From Chrysaora quinquecirrha (Eukaryota; Cnidaria; Scyphozoa; Semaeostomeae; Pelagiidae), in assembly GCA_014526335.1 (NCBI GenBank), contig JACTAT010000037.1:4233958-4297957 (forward strand): a stretch of DNA of 64,000 bases, in the 5' to 3' direction. This document shows positions 44,501 to 56,500 of this stretch, one piece after another. Below the pieces are notes generated by a model. That model saw nothing but the letters and a program-made list of their open reading frames with translations, was not told the DNA's origin and ran no database searches. How positions within the stretch are numbered: the first letter of the stretch is position 1; every line of letters begins with the position of its first letter. The translations under genes and the position numbers were made by a program.

Positions 44501-47500
44501 GATGCACATCTCTATGCACAATTTTTTCTGCAACTTTTCTCAAATGAATGGTCTCATCTAATAAACCTGGGAATGATTACCTAGACTCAATACAAGAGTC
44601 TCTAGTTAACTCTCCCCTAATCTTGATTTTTCGCTCGAAGAAATTGTAAAAAAAAAACAACAGCAACAACATCATCAGAAGAGTGGGACTAAGCTATGTA
44701 AGCTAAGATGTAGCTCTGTGCTGACAACATGGCATTATATTTCAATTTGATAGGCCTGAACTTGCTTTGGAAATACAGTAATTCATGCACCCACCAGTGA
44801 CTCGAGCAGGGGTTTGTCGGTGAAAATCGCTCGATGAGAAATTTTATCGGAACAAAAATACTACAAAAGGCTAGCAGTACTAAAAAAGTTGTATCAAATC
44901 AAAATTTGGGTGCTATATACTAGTCTGGGATCAAGCATGAATACAACAGAATTCCACAACCGTTTCCGTCAATGCGAAATGTATTGAAGTTCATAAAAAC
45001 TCCAGACCTTTAAAGATATGAAGAATTCTAAATTAGAAAGCCATACTTATCACATAGTGCAAGATTGTTAATTGCTCCTACAGCAACGATCGAAGTTTCA
45101 CCACCATGGCCTAATAACGACATAAGACCATCAAGAATATTTCTAAAAAAGAATTCAAAGAGTAAGTCTTGGACGAAGAAATTTGGTATTTTCAATTTAC
45201 AAATGTCATGTTGACAAATTTCCGATTTTTTCTGTCACTTTTCTAAACCTTTCGAATTATATTTTTTGTGCAAACCCTAGACTAATTACACGAGTTTCAG
45301 TTCCGCTCATAAAATCTAGTCCAAAAACTACACCGAGACTCGTATCTTGAAAATGTTCCGGCCACTCTCACATGAATCTTGTCTCGAGATCCGCATGTTT
45401 TGATCGAAAGTCGCATTCGCCATTTTCTTCTACTGCTCACTGATTTGCTTCATGTTCTTTTATCGTTCGATCGACGCAAACTCGAATCGCACAATGAGCC
45501 AGTAGTAGAAAGACAGGAAATTAAACGCTGTAATCTGATAGGTCCAGCCAATTTTTTGGCCGAGAGTGGCCGCTTTTTGCATGCAAAAAGCCTCGAATCC
45601 AAGTTTGAACAGCCTTCTGACAATAACAACTATGAAGGTGGTAGCTGCGATAACTGGGATCCGTGTGAAAAGTGTATGCAACCCTCGTTTTCATTCAGCA
45701 GATCAGCACTTACATTAAGGTTAGGTTTTAAGGTTTCACTTTTCCCACAACCCTCAGATAAAATAGAACTCTCACGCAGTCCAAAATTAAAGATGGTGGT
45801 CATGACAATAAGGTAAAGTTTCTCGTTTTGCATTACAAAGTTATAGTTTATATACATAACAACAGCATTTATGCTGTAAACGTTCATTCCGACTGTGTAG
45901 CGTTTAGGCAGTAAAGGAAGTTTCAAATACTATTCGTTTAAACAACAACGTCTTGAAATTGCTTTACGGTACTTTACTCATTTTCATGTAATCGTTGTCT
46001 TTGGAGTTGATGTATCTTATGGTAAATGCTTCATTTATTTTTACCTAATAATATTGATAAGTATAAGAAGGAAATTTACGATATACAACCATTCCCTATC
46101 CCCAGTTACCTTAACTATGAAAGACTCTCCCCTGTGACTTAGATTGTGCATAATGGTGTCCAACCCATGTTAATAGACACGGTGGTAAAGTTGACTGATA
46201 TAGCTACATTTACATGCACTGAAGCTAATTGGGAAATTTCTATTATCGTCGTTTTTCTACGTAAATTAACGGCCCCAGAATACATAAGCTCTGAAGTGGA
46301 TTGAATTGAATTAAACACGATGGCCTTTCTTTTAAGGCTGAATAAAATATGCATAAAAAATTAATGCATGTTAATACATATGTATGGTATGCAAAGGTAC
46401 TATATGTATTTTGTCTTGTTTCTTACTTGCGTCATGTTACAGGATCAAATTGCCAAGAAACACCAGACATTTATACCATTTTGTAAGCTCAAAACACAAA
46501 GGTTTTATGCTCTGAGGAGTGGTACAAAACTTCAAATTGCGAGAAACAGCGGAAACACATTTGGACACTCTAAGAATTTTTTTCGTCTGACACTCCACAC
46601 ACAAGTATAAACACCAGAAACCGACCGACGCGATTGTATCCCGCAAATTGATTGGCGTTGGAAACACAATGCCATTTCGGCATAACTTTTTTTATTGGGG
46701 CATTTTGATTCGCATCAAGGCATAAATTCCGCCTTAATCAATTGTTTCGGGCTGTTTCTGACGTTTATGCTCTGAGGAATGTCAGACGAAAAAGCTTTTA
46801 AGTATATCCAAAGATTTTTGCGCTATTTCTCGCAGTTTCAGAATGTTTAATTAACAACTACCCATTAGTCTAACGTGGGTTTCGCCTCTGTGAGACGTCA
46901 TCTAAAAACACCCAGCCTGTTTCAAATAAAATATGACCGAAAATACTTGCTTACCGTGCTTTGACGTCATTTTCAAGTAAGAACATTCTGCCTTTCGGTA
47001 GCTGCGTAATTTTATGAACAAGACATAACATTGACACTCGAATCTTGATTTTTGATGATGATCTTAAAAATTTTCAACGTAGGAAAGGAACGAAGAGTTC
47101 AGAATCTCAGCAATATTGTCATCTGCGAAAAAAATGAACTTTATCGTTTAGAAGCAGAAAATGACGACATGGAATAAAGAGCGAAGGGAGAGGCAGAAAA
47201 TGCTAGCACCAGTTAAGAACCAGAGACCTCTGGCTTTTTGGGCTTGTGAAGGAGCATTTAGGATTCTCTCTGACTACCAAAGTGAATTATCTCTGACTAT
47301 CAAATAATGCTTGTGAATCATCTTTACATAAAATAACTGAACATAATTTCTCTGTCCCACAACGCAAGCGAACAAACGCAACACATGAAACAGTATCAAA
47401 GACGACTATATGCAAGAAATAATATTGGGTGTTGCTCATTTCATTTGCTTTTTTTCCCATCAAAGAGTCAAGTTCTCTTATGACAACTAAATATTACGAA

Positions 47501-50500
47501 AGGATATTGTAATCTAAAGCGAAAAATCTCAAATGGATGTCATCTGTTTATTTTCAAAACACTATGAAGCTGATGCATAAGCCAAATCAATGAATCACCT
47601 TCACACTTTGTTAGCTAGCTTTAGAAATGCAACTATATAATAATTATTTTGACCTAGTTTCATAAGTAAACTTTGTGCTATAGCAATTCGTCTCTTGCAG
47701 AAGGTGAAACCGTGTATCAAATTTTTGCAGTAACTTACTATACACAATCTTGCCACTTTAGTTTGAGTAAAAGCAAGTCATCTAGCTAATGTGAATTTGT
47801 GACCTATGCCTTTAGACAAAAATTCTAAAAGAAAATCCTACGTATCGATAATGCGCCGAAAGTTACACTACTCAACATTTCTCGACAGAGATTGGCATTA
47901 CGCATTAGCGTCTAAAATAACAATTAAATAGAACAAGGAAAGTTAATTACGTCTTTGTTTAGGCAGGAGGCAAGGTCTCTTTAAACATAATAACTAGGGG
48001 GGCATTTGCCCACCTAGTCCCTCTCTACTTCTATTGTTTTGAACCATAGCCCTTTCTCTCTTTTTAAAAAGAACAATAGAATGCCTACCCAGTAAAGATC
48101 CTTCAAAAGAGGCCCTGGCAGGAGGTGCGTTAAATAGAGAGTAGAGTTGTTCTAGGGGCACAAAACAGAAAGGTAGGTACTTATAGAGAAAATTTTCAGA
48201 GATAAATTAAATCGCAGATAGCTTGAGCAAACAAATAAATAAATTACCGTTATCTGTGCATGCTAAAGAAAAAAGTTCCAGTGTTTCAAATATGCAGTTA
48301 TCTTCGTCATTTTCCTCTACCGTTTGTCTGTCAGGTGTGCTTTTGAAAATTCTGCATAAAATAAGAGGTTTTTATGAAGATTTTAATTAAACAATGAAGT
48401 TCTGCAGGCAACGTAAGTCAAAAAAAGATAGCATAAGGCAGAAAAGATTGCTTATATTGATTGCTTAGATATTATATGCTGCACAGAAGGAAAATACAGT
48501 GGGGAAAGTTATATATAACATACGGGGGACAAAGCGCCGTCATCAATGAAAATCAGGGCACGTTTTGTAGAAAAATAACCAACTCGTATCCTACGATATT
48601 TTTATCTCAGATTTAGCTAGTATGCGAAGTCAACCTTGGCCGTGATTGGAAAGGCGACTGCCCCTCGCGTCCTCCTCCTTGGTTACACCAGTGAAAGAAT
48701 AGTGTAAAAAATAATGAAAAATTAGCTCAAAGGTTGACTTATAGATAGGCATTTTTCAGTTTGATAACTTTGATAAATTTGCGTTTTATCCTACACAAAT
48801 ACGTCGTTTTCATTAGCGACTTGCTCCTAACAAATAAGCAGGGTCTTAAAGATTCTAACGTTTATTCCAATCGCATACAAGCACTCAATAAGCTTGGTCT
48901 GAAAGGCTTTGCAGCTGGTAATTTCACCCTACAAAAAGTATAAGCTTGTTTCGTGAAATGGTCGTGTCGTATGATAACAATGAGGTGTGATAGATATGCT
49001 TCATGAAGGAGATAACCCGTTTACATATTGCTGGTTCCACATTGGTATAGAATGACATCGGTACGAAATCTGCTTTTTGTTCTTTTCTTTAGCTACATCT
49101 GCATAAATATGTCTTATTTCAACAATAAAAACTGACGGGTTCTTAAAGATGGGCGACTATTGCCAAGCAAAATCTGCCGAAGGTTTTTCTTGAGTGCAGT
49201 TCTTTTCAACTGGGAAATTCAACGTACCGTGATAAACTTGGGTTGTCGAAAATAACTTGAAAGCCACCAACAGTGCGAAACAATGTCTTATAAACATCTG
49301 GAAAGTAAAGATAAAACATGACAGTCTTTGAAAAATGCAACAATTGACCATAAGAGTTTCTAAATATTCAATAATGACTATAATAAAGTTTAGAAACAAT
49401 TAACTCTATTACTAGCTTGTAGTATATTATCATATTTACATTTATTGCCATATCTAGTTTACTCATTCTAACTGCTAGCCATTAAAGGTAACATCCTGCA
49501 GCATTACCAGCATATGCATGCCCGCACTGCAACATCGCATTCTTCCCACGCATAGGTAACTCCCGCATCATCATGGGTATTACTGTAAGGAATAAACATA
49601 TGGGACATTGTGCTGTCCTAGACCATGGTCCCTTGCGGGACAAAATCTTGCTTGGATATTAAAATCTGGGAATCGAGGGGGTGGACTGGTGAACTGGTGA
49701 ACAAAGAAGAGAACCTTGAACTGGAAGTTTTTCTTGAGTTACACGATTGAACTTAGTAATAGAATAATTCGTATGCTTTGTTAAGTATTATACAGTCATG
49801 TGCATAAGTTTAAGAACACCTGCCATTTTTCTTTTTTTTTACATGTAATGCAGCTAAAAAATCATATGAATCAGCATGTTCACGGGGTCTTTTCTTTTAA
49901 TTGGCTTTTTGCAGCCATGGGTAAGACTGCTTTAATGAATTAAGATAATCAAAAACCGTTGTGCAGCAAGACATCAGCAACGCCCTCCATTCACAACAAC
50001 GCACATTGCTTGCATGCAGCAATAATTTGACCACACTGAACCTCAGTTAGTGACTTTTCCTATGATTGCAAAAAGCCAATTAGAAGAAAAGACCCAATGA
50101 ACATGCAAATTAAGAAGTTTTTTCTATCTGTAGTACATTGGTTTGTCTGATAACAGTCTAAATTTACATAGAATTTCAGGACAGGGATGTGATATGGTTT
50201 CTTTTAGACATATTTAATGATTTTTTAGGTTGAGCTAATGAAATATGAAAAACGACAAGTGATCTTAACCTGTCCAGACTTCCATTACAATAGTTTTCTT
50301 ACGTAGCTTAGCCTTCGTTTTATCATGCGTTATTCCTTCCTTTATAGCTAGTTTTTGTTGTCATCCCAGCTTAGCAATTAATGCCTTATATGAGCAAAAC
50401 ATGGGAATTAGCGACCTATAGTTCAAGTATGAAAATTGAAAGATTGTATTTAGTAATTATTCAGCAATTCAGAGACTAAATGTTGATTAACAACATAGTA

Positions 50501-53500
50501 AGGCAATTCAAAGATGATCTCTTCTATTCTGCGGCAAGCAAGGCTAAATAAAGTCGACGTAAGATTATATGAAACTGGATGAGACCGTTTTGAAAATATG
50601 AACCTTTTCTGTTACTTGATAATTCGTTAAAAATCCACGTTTTGTCAAACTTACCGTCCACAATTAAGCCTCTGAGTGCTGAAATAAGTTCGATAAGTTC
50701 TTTTATTGCTAAATTTTCTCTTCGCAATTTTTTCACTATGTTTGAAATTTTCAGCGAGTTTTCATCGCCACTTTTGGACAAAACCGACACCTAAGAAGGA
50801 AAAATATAAAATTTCCATTAAAAATATTCATAACAGTAAATGTTTGCTATGTTCGTTCACCACTGACTCGTTCTTTTAGGTTAAATGTATTTGAGCTTAT
50901 AAGTGAATATTCATATGTTCGATATACTGTAAAATTGTTTTCAAAATTATCTCCAGCCCCCCGCTTCCGACGGCCCTGTATCATTGCTTTTCTATATAAG
51001 CAGTGGGCAGTTATCTTATTACACGAAATTGAAGCCATACAGTATATAGCGCAAATGAAACTTATGCGGACCAAATAAACGCGAATTTGCTAAGAAACAA
51101 CGTTTCACGAACAATAATTAAAGTGGATGGAATTGTGTCATGTCAAGTCTACCTCATCGATTTCCGTATGTTGAATTCAGAAGAATACAGAATACAACCA
51201 TTAATCACAATGCATATTTGATTTGGTTCTCAAGAAATCCTATGCTTGAATGATGTTGATAAGTTGCATATCTCTTTTTGCTTCAAATGGTGTTCAAATT
51301 AACGTTAAAATAAATAAAATGTACCAAAATTAGCAAATGCGAAAAAGTTAACGTTGATCAAGACAAAATCGCGCAAATTAAATTATTTCTTTAATTTCGT
51401 GTTGTAAAGTAGATGTTCTCGGCCTTCAACGCTCTGCCGTACCAAGCATTTTAGAAACCATAACGTCTTTCAATACAAATTTGTGACCATAGTCTACGAA
51501 ACATACCAAAACGCACTTACTTTTTGTAGTTTATCGAATTTCAATTTTCTTTCGTTAACTTCGTTTATGTATCCTGAATGATACAAAATAAATACTAAAA
51601 TATATCCAATCGAGCCTACAAATTAATGATAAAAAGAATAACAAAAAGCTTAAACATTTTTATTAGATAACAAACGAAAGATGGCAAATTGTTTGCTTTC
51701 GACTGAATATTCAACTGCACTTTCCAGCAGTCATCATGAGAGTGACAACTGGAAAATACAGTCGATTATATACTCGGTAGCAAAATCAAACAATATGTCG
51801 TCTTTATTAGATATAAAAATATTTAAGCTTCTGGTTATTCTCTTCATCAAAAACAAATATCATTTAGCAGTTATTGATTAAAAAATACCATGCATTAAAA
51901 ATTCAAAGCATATTTTATTTAAGCGATCAACGATAGCGAGAAGGAAAGAAAAAAGTGCTACAAAATCTATAGTTAGTAATTACCCAAGTTAATATCTGGC
52001 GTCAAGGTTTTTAGAATCAGAAGAATAAGAATATATAGATATAGAAGACAGACAAGTTAGGCACCTTTCACAAGTTCTTTATGTTTTTTGTCGATCTTAC
52101 AGATTTTCTCAAAAGATTCAGTCGCCTACAACGTAAAAACATGGATTTTTACACAAGTAAGGACTTCAAAAATATAACAAGGGAAAATTCTTTTGGACCT
52201 TTTACTGCCTCTCCTTTTTCTCAAGGCTTCCAGGACCCCCGAGACTTCTTTCTCACAACTATCGGACTCCAGAGCTGAAATATTTTGCAGACTTCGCAGA
52301 GATTCTCGTTTTCAAACAATCTTCTCTAGTCTTCCGTTTTCAAGAAAGTAAGTTTTGGGGAACGGCCTGCATTGGATGCCTGCAAAGTTTACTTTTTTCA
52401 GAATTCAGAAGATATGAAAGTCCTAAAAGAACAAAACCTACTGTAGGTTGGCAGCTCTTATTCACGGTTTAAACTTTTAGCTTATAAAAAGAAACAGAAA
52501 AAACTGAAGCAACCTCTTATATAATAAACATACATAGTAAGTAAGCAAATTGAAATCAAAGTAATAGGCCAACATCTTTGTATGTGCAAAAATGAAGATA
52601 ACCAATAACGTTGCAGGCCCTTGAAGTGTGTTGTTAATGAATTTCAAGCGAGCATATCATAAGATATGCAACGATTTTAGTATTTTCTAATGAAACATGA
52701 ATGTATCAGATATAATCTAATAAATTCATGACAAATATGTATAAATATGTGAGATGCTGAAGAAGGCTCAACACAGCCGAAACACGAAAATGTCAAACAG
52801 GAGGGCAGACCTTGGGCTGTATGACTTGGAGAGATACTTGGCAATTATATTGAGCTCTATAGCCCAGTAGCAACGTCGTTGGCTTGGCTCTCTGGTCATG
52901 CAAACCAGATTCGATTCCCTTCTATTGTGGTATGATGTTGTGGAAAAATTTACCCTTGTGTTAGCCATTCATGACAAATATTTATAAAAATGTATGGTGC
53001 TGAAGAAGGCTCAACATAGCCAAAACACAAGAAGTCAAATGGGAGGAGATCTTTGGGCTGTATGACTTCAAGAGGTACTCGGCGATTTAATTGAGCTCTA
53101 TAGCTCTGTGGAAACGTCGTTGGCTCTCTGGCATGCAGAACAGATTCGATCCCTTCAATTGTGGTATGCTGCTGTGGAAAAATCTATCGTAGTGTTCGCC
53201 ATTCTCGACAAATACAATCATATGAAGTTAAAATCATATGAATGATTTGTAGAATATCTAGCTACTTACCTCATCGAATCTATTCATATTCTGAAGTGCT
53301 CTGCCTTGGTGCACATATGCTTTGATGCACTTTTTATTTAGCTAAACGAAAATTTAAATACTGATCAAAATAAAATACCAATTGTTATACAAATATACAT
53401 ACAAATTCATGACAGATACCCGTGAGGAACCATGTATATATTGGGTTCTCACAACGTGGCGCCCGGTATCCTGAAGGCCCTGGCCATGCGATAAAACATT

Positions 53501-56500
53501 GTTGGTCATAAATTTCAAATTTCCTTAAGAACAAATGTTTGACAGTTTGGCTACATCCAAAAACATTGCTGTTTAATATTTTTTGCATGCGTCAAGCAAA
53601 AATGATTTCGAACCTTTTCAAAAGCATTGCGCCAATTTCCGAATTCAGGTATAAGAAATGCCACTGGTTGTCGAAATATTTGTATAAGGAACTGTACCGA
53701 CTTCAGGCATCACAAATACTTCAATATTTTCTTCCTGATTGTGCATTTTGAACCGCATCTGGGTATACATTCCGCCCGTAGTTTGTTGTTTCGGTCTGTT
53801 TCTGACGTTCATACTCTGAAGAGTGTCAGACGAAAAAAGCGTTTAAGCATGGCCGAAAATGTTTCCGCTGTTTATCGCAATGTTGACTTCAATATTGATA
53901 TATTCAGGTGCACTTTTACTTAGTATTTGTACAAACCGGGTGTACGTTTTCGCAAAATTTGTATAGAAAACAAGGCGGCACATCCTCCGGGTTTTCCGAT
54001 TTGTCCCCATTTTCTTCCGGGTTTTAAGGTTTTGATACAAATGAAGGGAAAAATTTCTTGCATTTCTTCAACCAAACCACAAGCATGCGCTCTTTCGGAA
54101 AACGTTGTGACTTCGTCTTAGGTAATTAGAGCCAACAAGATAAAAAATAAGACACAATACCTTCAAAGCTGTTACACAATCTTCTAATGCCAGTTCGTAT
54201 TTCGTCCATTTTATGTATGCCTATGGAGAAATCTAGCAATCACAACGAGAAGATATCGGAATTATGTACACATCGTAAAAATAAGCATAGATTACCTTAT
54301 TCACTCCCCCAAAAAATGATCCTGGCATTCATCGATTGGTGAGTTGAAAGAGGCGTTAATAGAACAATTGAAAGTGGGTACTTATATGTTTACAATGGGG
54401 AAATATTTGATAGAAAGATCAGCTGGTTTTGGATGAAAGAATATCGAGTTAAATGCATGTATGAATGACCATGAAGAGAACGACGTAGAAAAGAGAAACT
54501 GCTTAACGTTGATTACAAAATAAACTGCTAGCTTTAGTGATGAGTCCCCTTCTTTACACTTTCAATGATTTTTCTTATAAAGCACCTTGGTCTTACCGAG
54601 ATTATTGGAGGGAGGCAGTTTTTATGGAGAAGCCTTTGAAAACTTTGCATGGAAAGGGAAGATTAATTTAGGCTAAATAATCCTTGAAACTCCTGAACGT
54701 CTGAAAACTGATGAATAAAGCCTCTTACCTGTGCTCTGTTAGTGTAATAAACGGTATTATCATTAACAAGGTCTATAGCATTGGAATAATGTTTCACAGC
54801 AATTTCATAATCCTCGTTTTTAAAAGCTTTGTTTCCACGTTCTTTCAATTCGTTTGCTTTGCATTCATTAGCAGCTCGCTTCTTCCGTCTATCGGCTGAG
54901 TCTTCCTCAACTCTTTTCATAAACTCTTCTGTAGTTAAAAAAAAAAACAGACTGAAAACGTTTGTTTGCTGTTTTCCACATGTATCTGACACAGGTCTCT
55001 TCAGGAATAGAATAATAACGAGTGCATGCAAGTCTCACATGTCATAACTAATCTGTAGAACCAACTCATTCAGATCCTTACCAGCTAATTATACAGAGGA
55101 AGAGACCCTGAAATTTGCTCACAATGAGCACAGTTCGTAAAATTGCGATAAACAGCGGAAACATTTTCGGATTTTCGGGCATACTTAAAAGCTTTTTTCG
55201 TCTGACACTTCTCAGAGCATGAACGTCAGAAACAGACCGAAACAATAGACTAACGCGGAATTTACACCCAGATGCGGCTTGAAATGTATCAATCGGAAAA
55301 AGAAGCCGAATTGGCATTGTGTTTTAAACACCAATCAGCTTGAAAGATACAGCGAGAAGACCGACAGAATTAATTGAAGAGTTCAAGTGAGAAAACGAGC
55401 TCTTGTTGACAAATCCCAAAACCCCTAAATGAAACAAGGACCTACCCCGGGTAACAAAGACCTTGCTTTGCCAATTACTTGAAAACAATCCTCACTGCAA
55501 TCTTCGGCACATTTTGGGATGTCAACCAAATTTTGTCATATGGCATAATCATGTTTTAAGGCTAGGTTGTTGTTTCGAACTTCGACTTGATGGTAGAACC
55601 TTTCGAGTGCAAAAACTAACCAAGGGTTGGCAGCAGCAGAACACTTAGTAATGGTCTTTCTTACTTGGTTTGCGAATCACAAGGAGACTTGCCTTTCTAA
55701 CACATTTATGGGGAGACAAGGCACAAAGATGTTAGCAACCTCTGGTCCTGATGGGCTGCCCATCGATACACAATGCCTTTGCCTGTACATCTTATTGTTG
55801 AAGCTGAATGCCATCGATCTGGTGGCAGACTGCATCAATCCTCTGAGAAGGTATTTAGGTCGAATTGTCTCACTGTCTCCTCTACTGAGGTATCACATTT
55901 CTGGCATTACTTTGTATTTGGATAAATAAAGATATAGACTTACTCTTAGGGCAAGTTTAGAATAAGAGTACATAGCTATACCTTACCTGGTGAAATAGAT
56001 GCTTCAGCATAACTTGAGCCATACTAGAATGGAAAAAGAAAAACGCAAATTAGTAAAAATTCTAAATTCTATTAAAATAAGAAAGGAGACAGTTAGAAAT
56101 TCAAAGATGAAAAGGAATATCACAATTCAGTAGGAAATTTGTGGTTGTGTTTATTCAGTGGAGACTACACTGGAGATGTCTGCACAACTTCTAAAAATTC
56201 TTGATGACGAAGTATGGATATTCAAGAGTAACAACAGGCAAGATTAATATTTTTGACCAACAATCAACAAAGTGGGGTCTTGACACTGTTTGATCTTTCA
56301 AAGATGTCATGTAGACAAACACTCATGTAATCCCAAAATCAATTTTGCAGAGAGATGACTCATTGACTCGAGAGGAGGGCTGAGTTTGCAGCCTGTTTAA
56401 CTGGGCTGAAAATCCAGCCCAGGCTCAAAACTCTCATATAATCAGCCCTTCAAATCCCCCAATTTGAGCATGAGTCCCTATACCTGATGAAATTACCTTG

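Noticed and set aside
45379..45816. 145-codon plus-strand ORF as a gene
   Set aside because: It lies in a TTC12 intron region, shows no domain I recognise, and has no supporting splice or homology evidence.
53385..54121. Overlapping ORFs between TTC12 exons 5 and 6
   Set aside because: They are readings of MITE family A and other intronic repeats.
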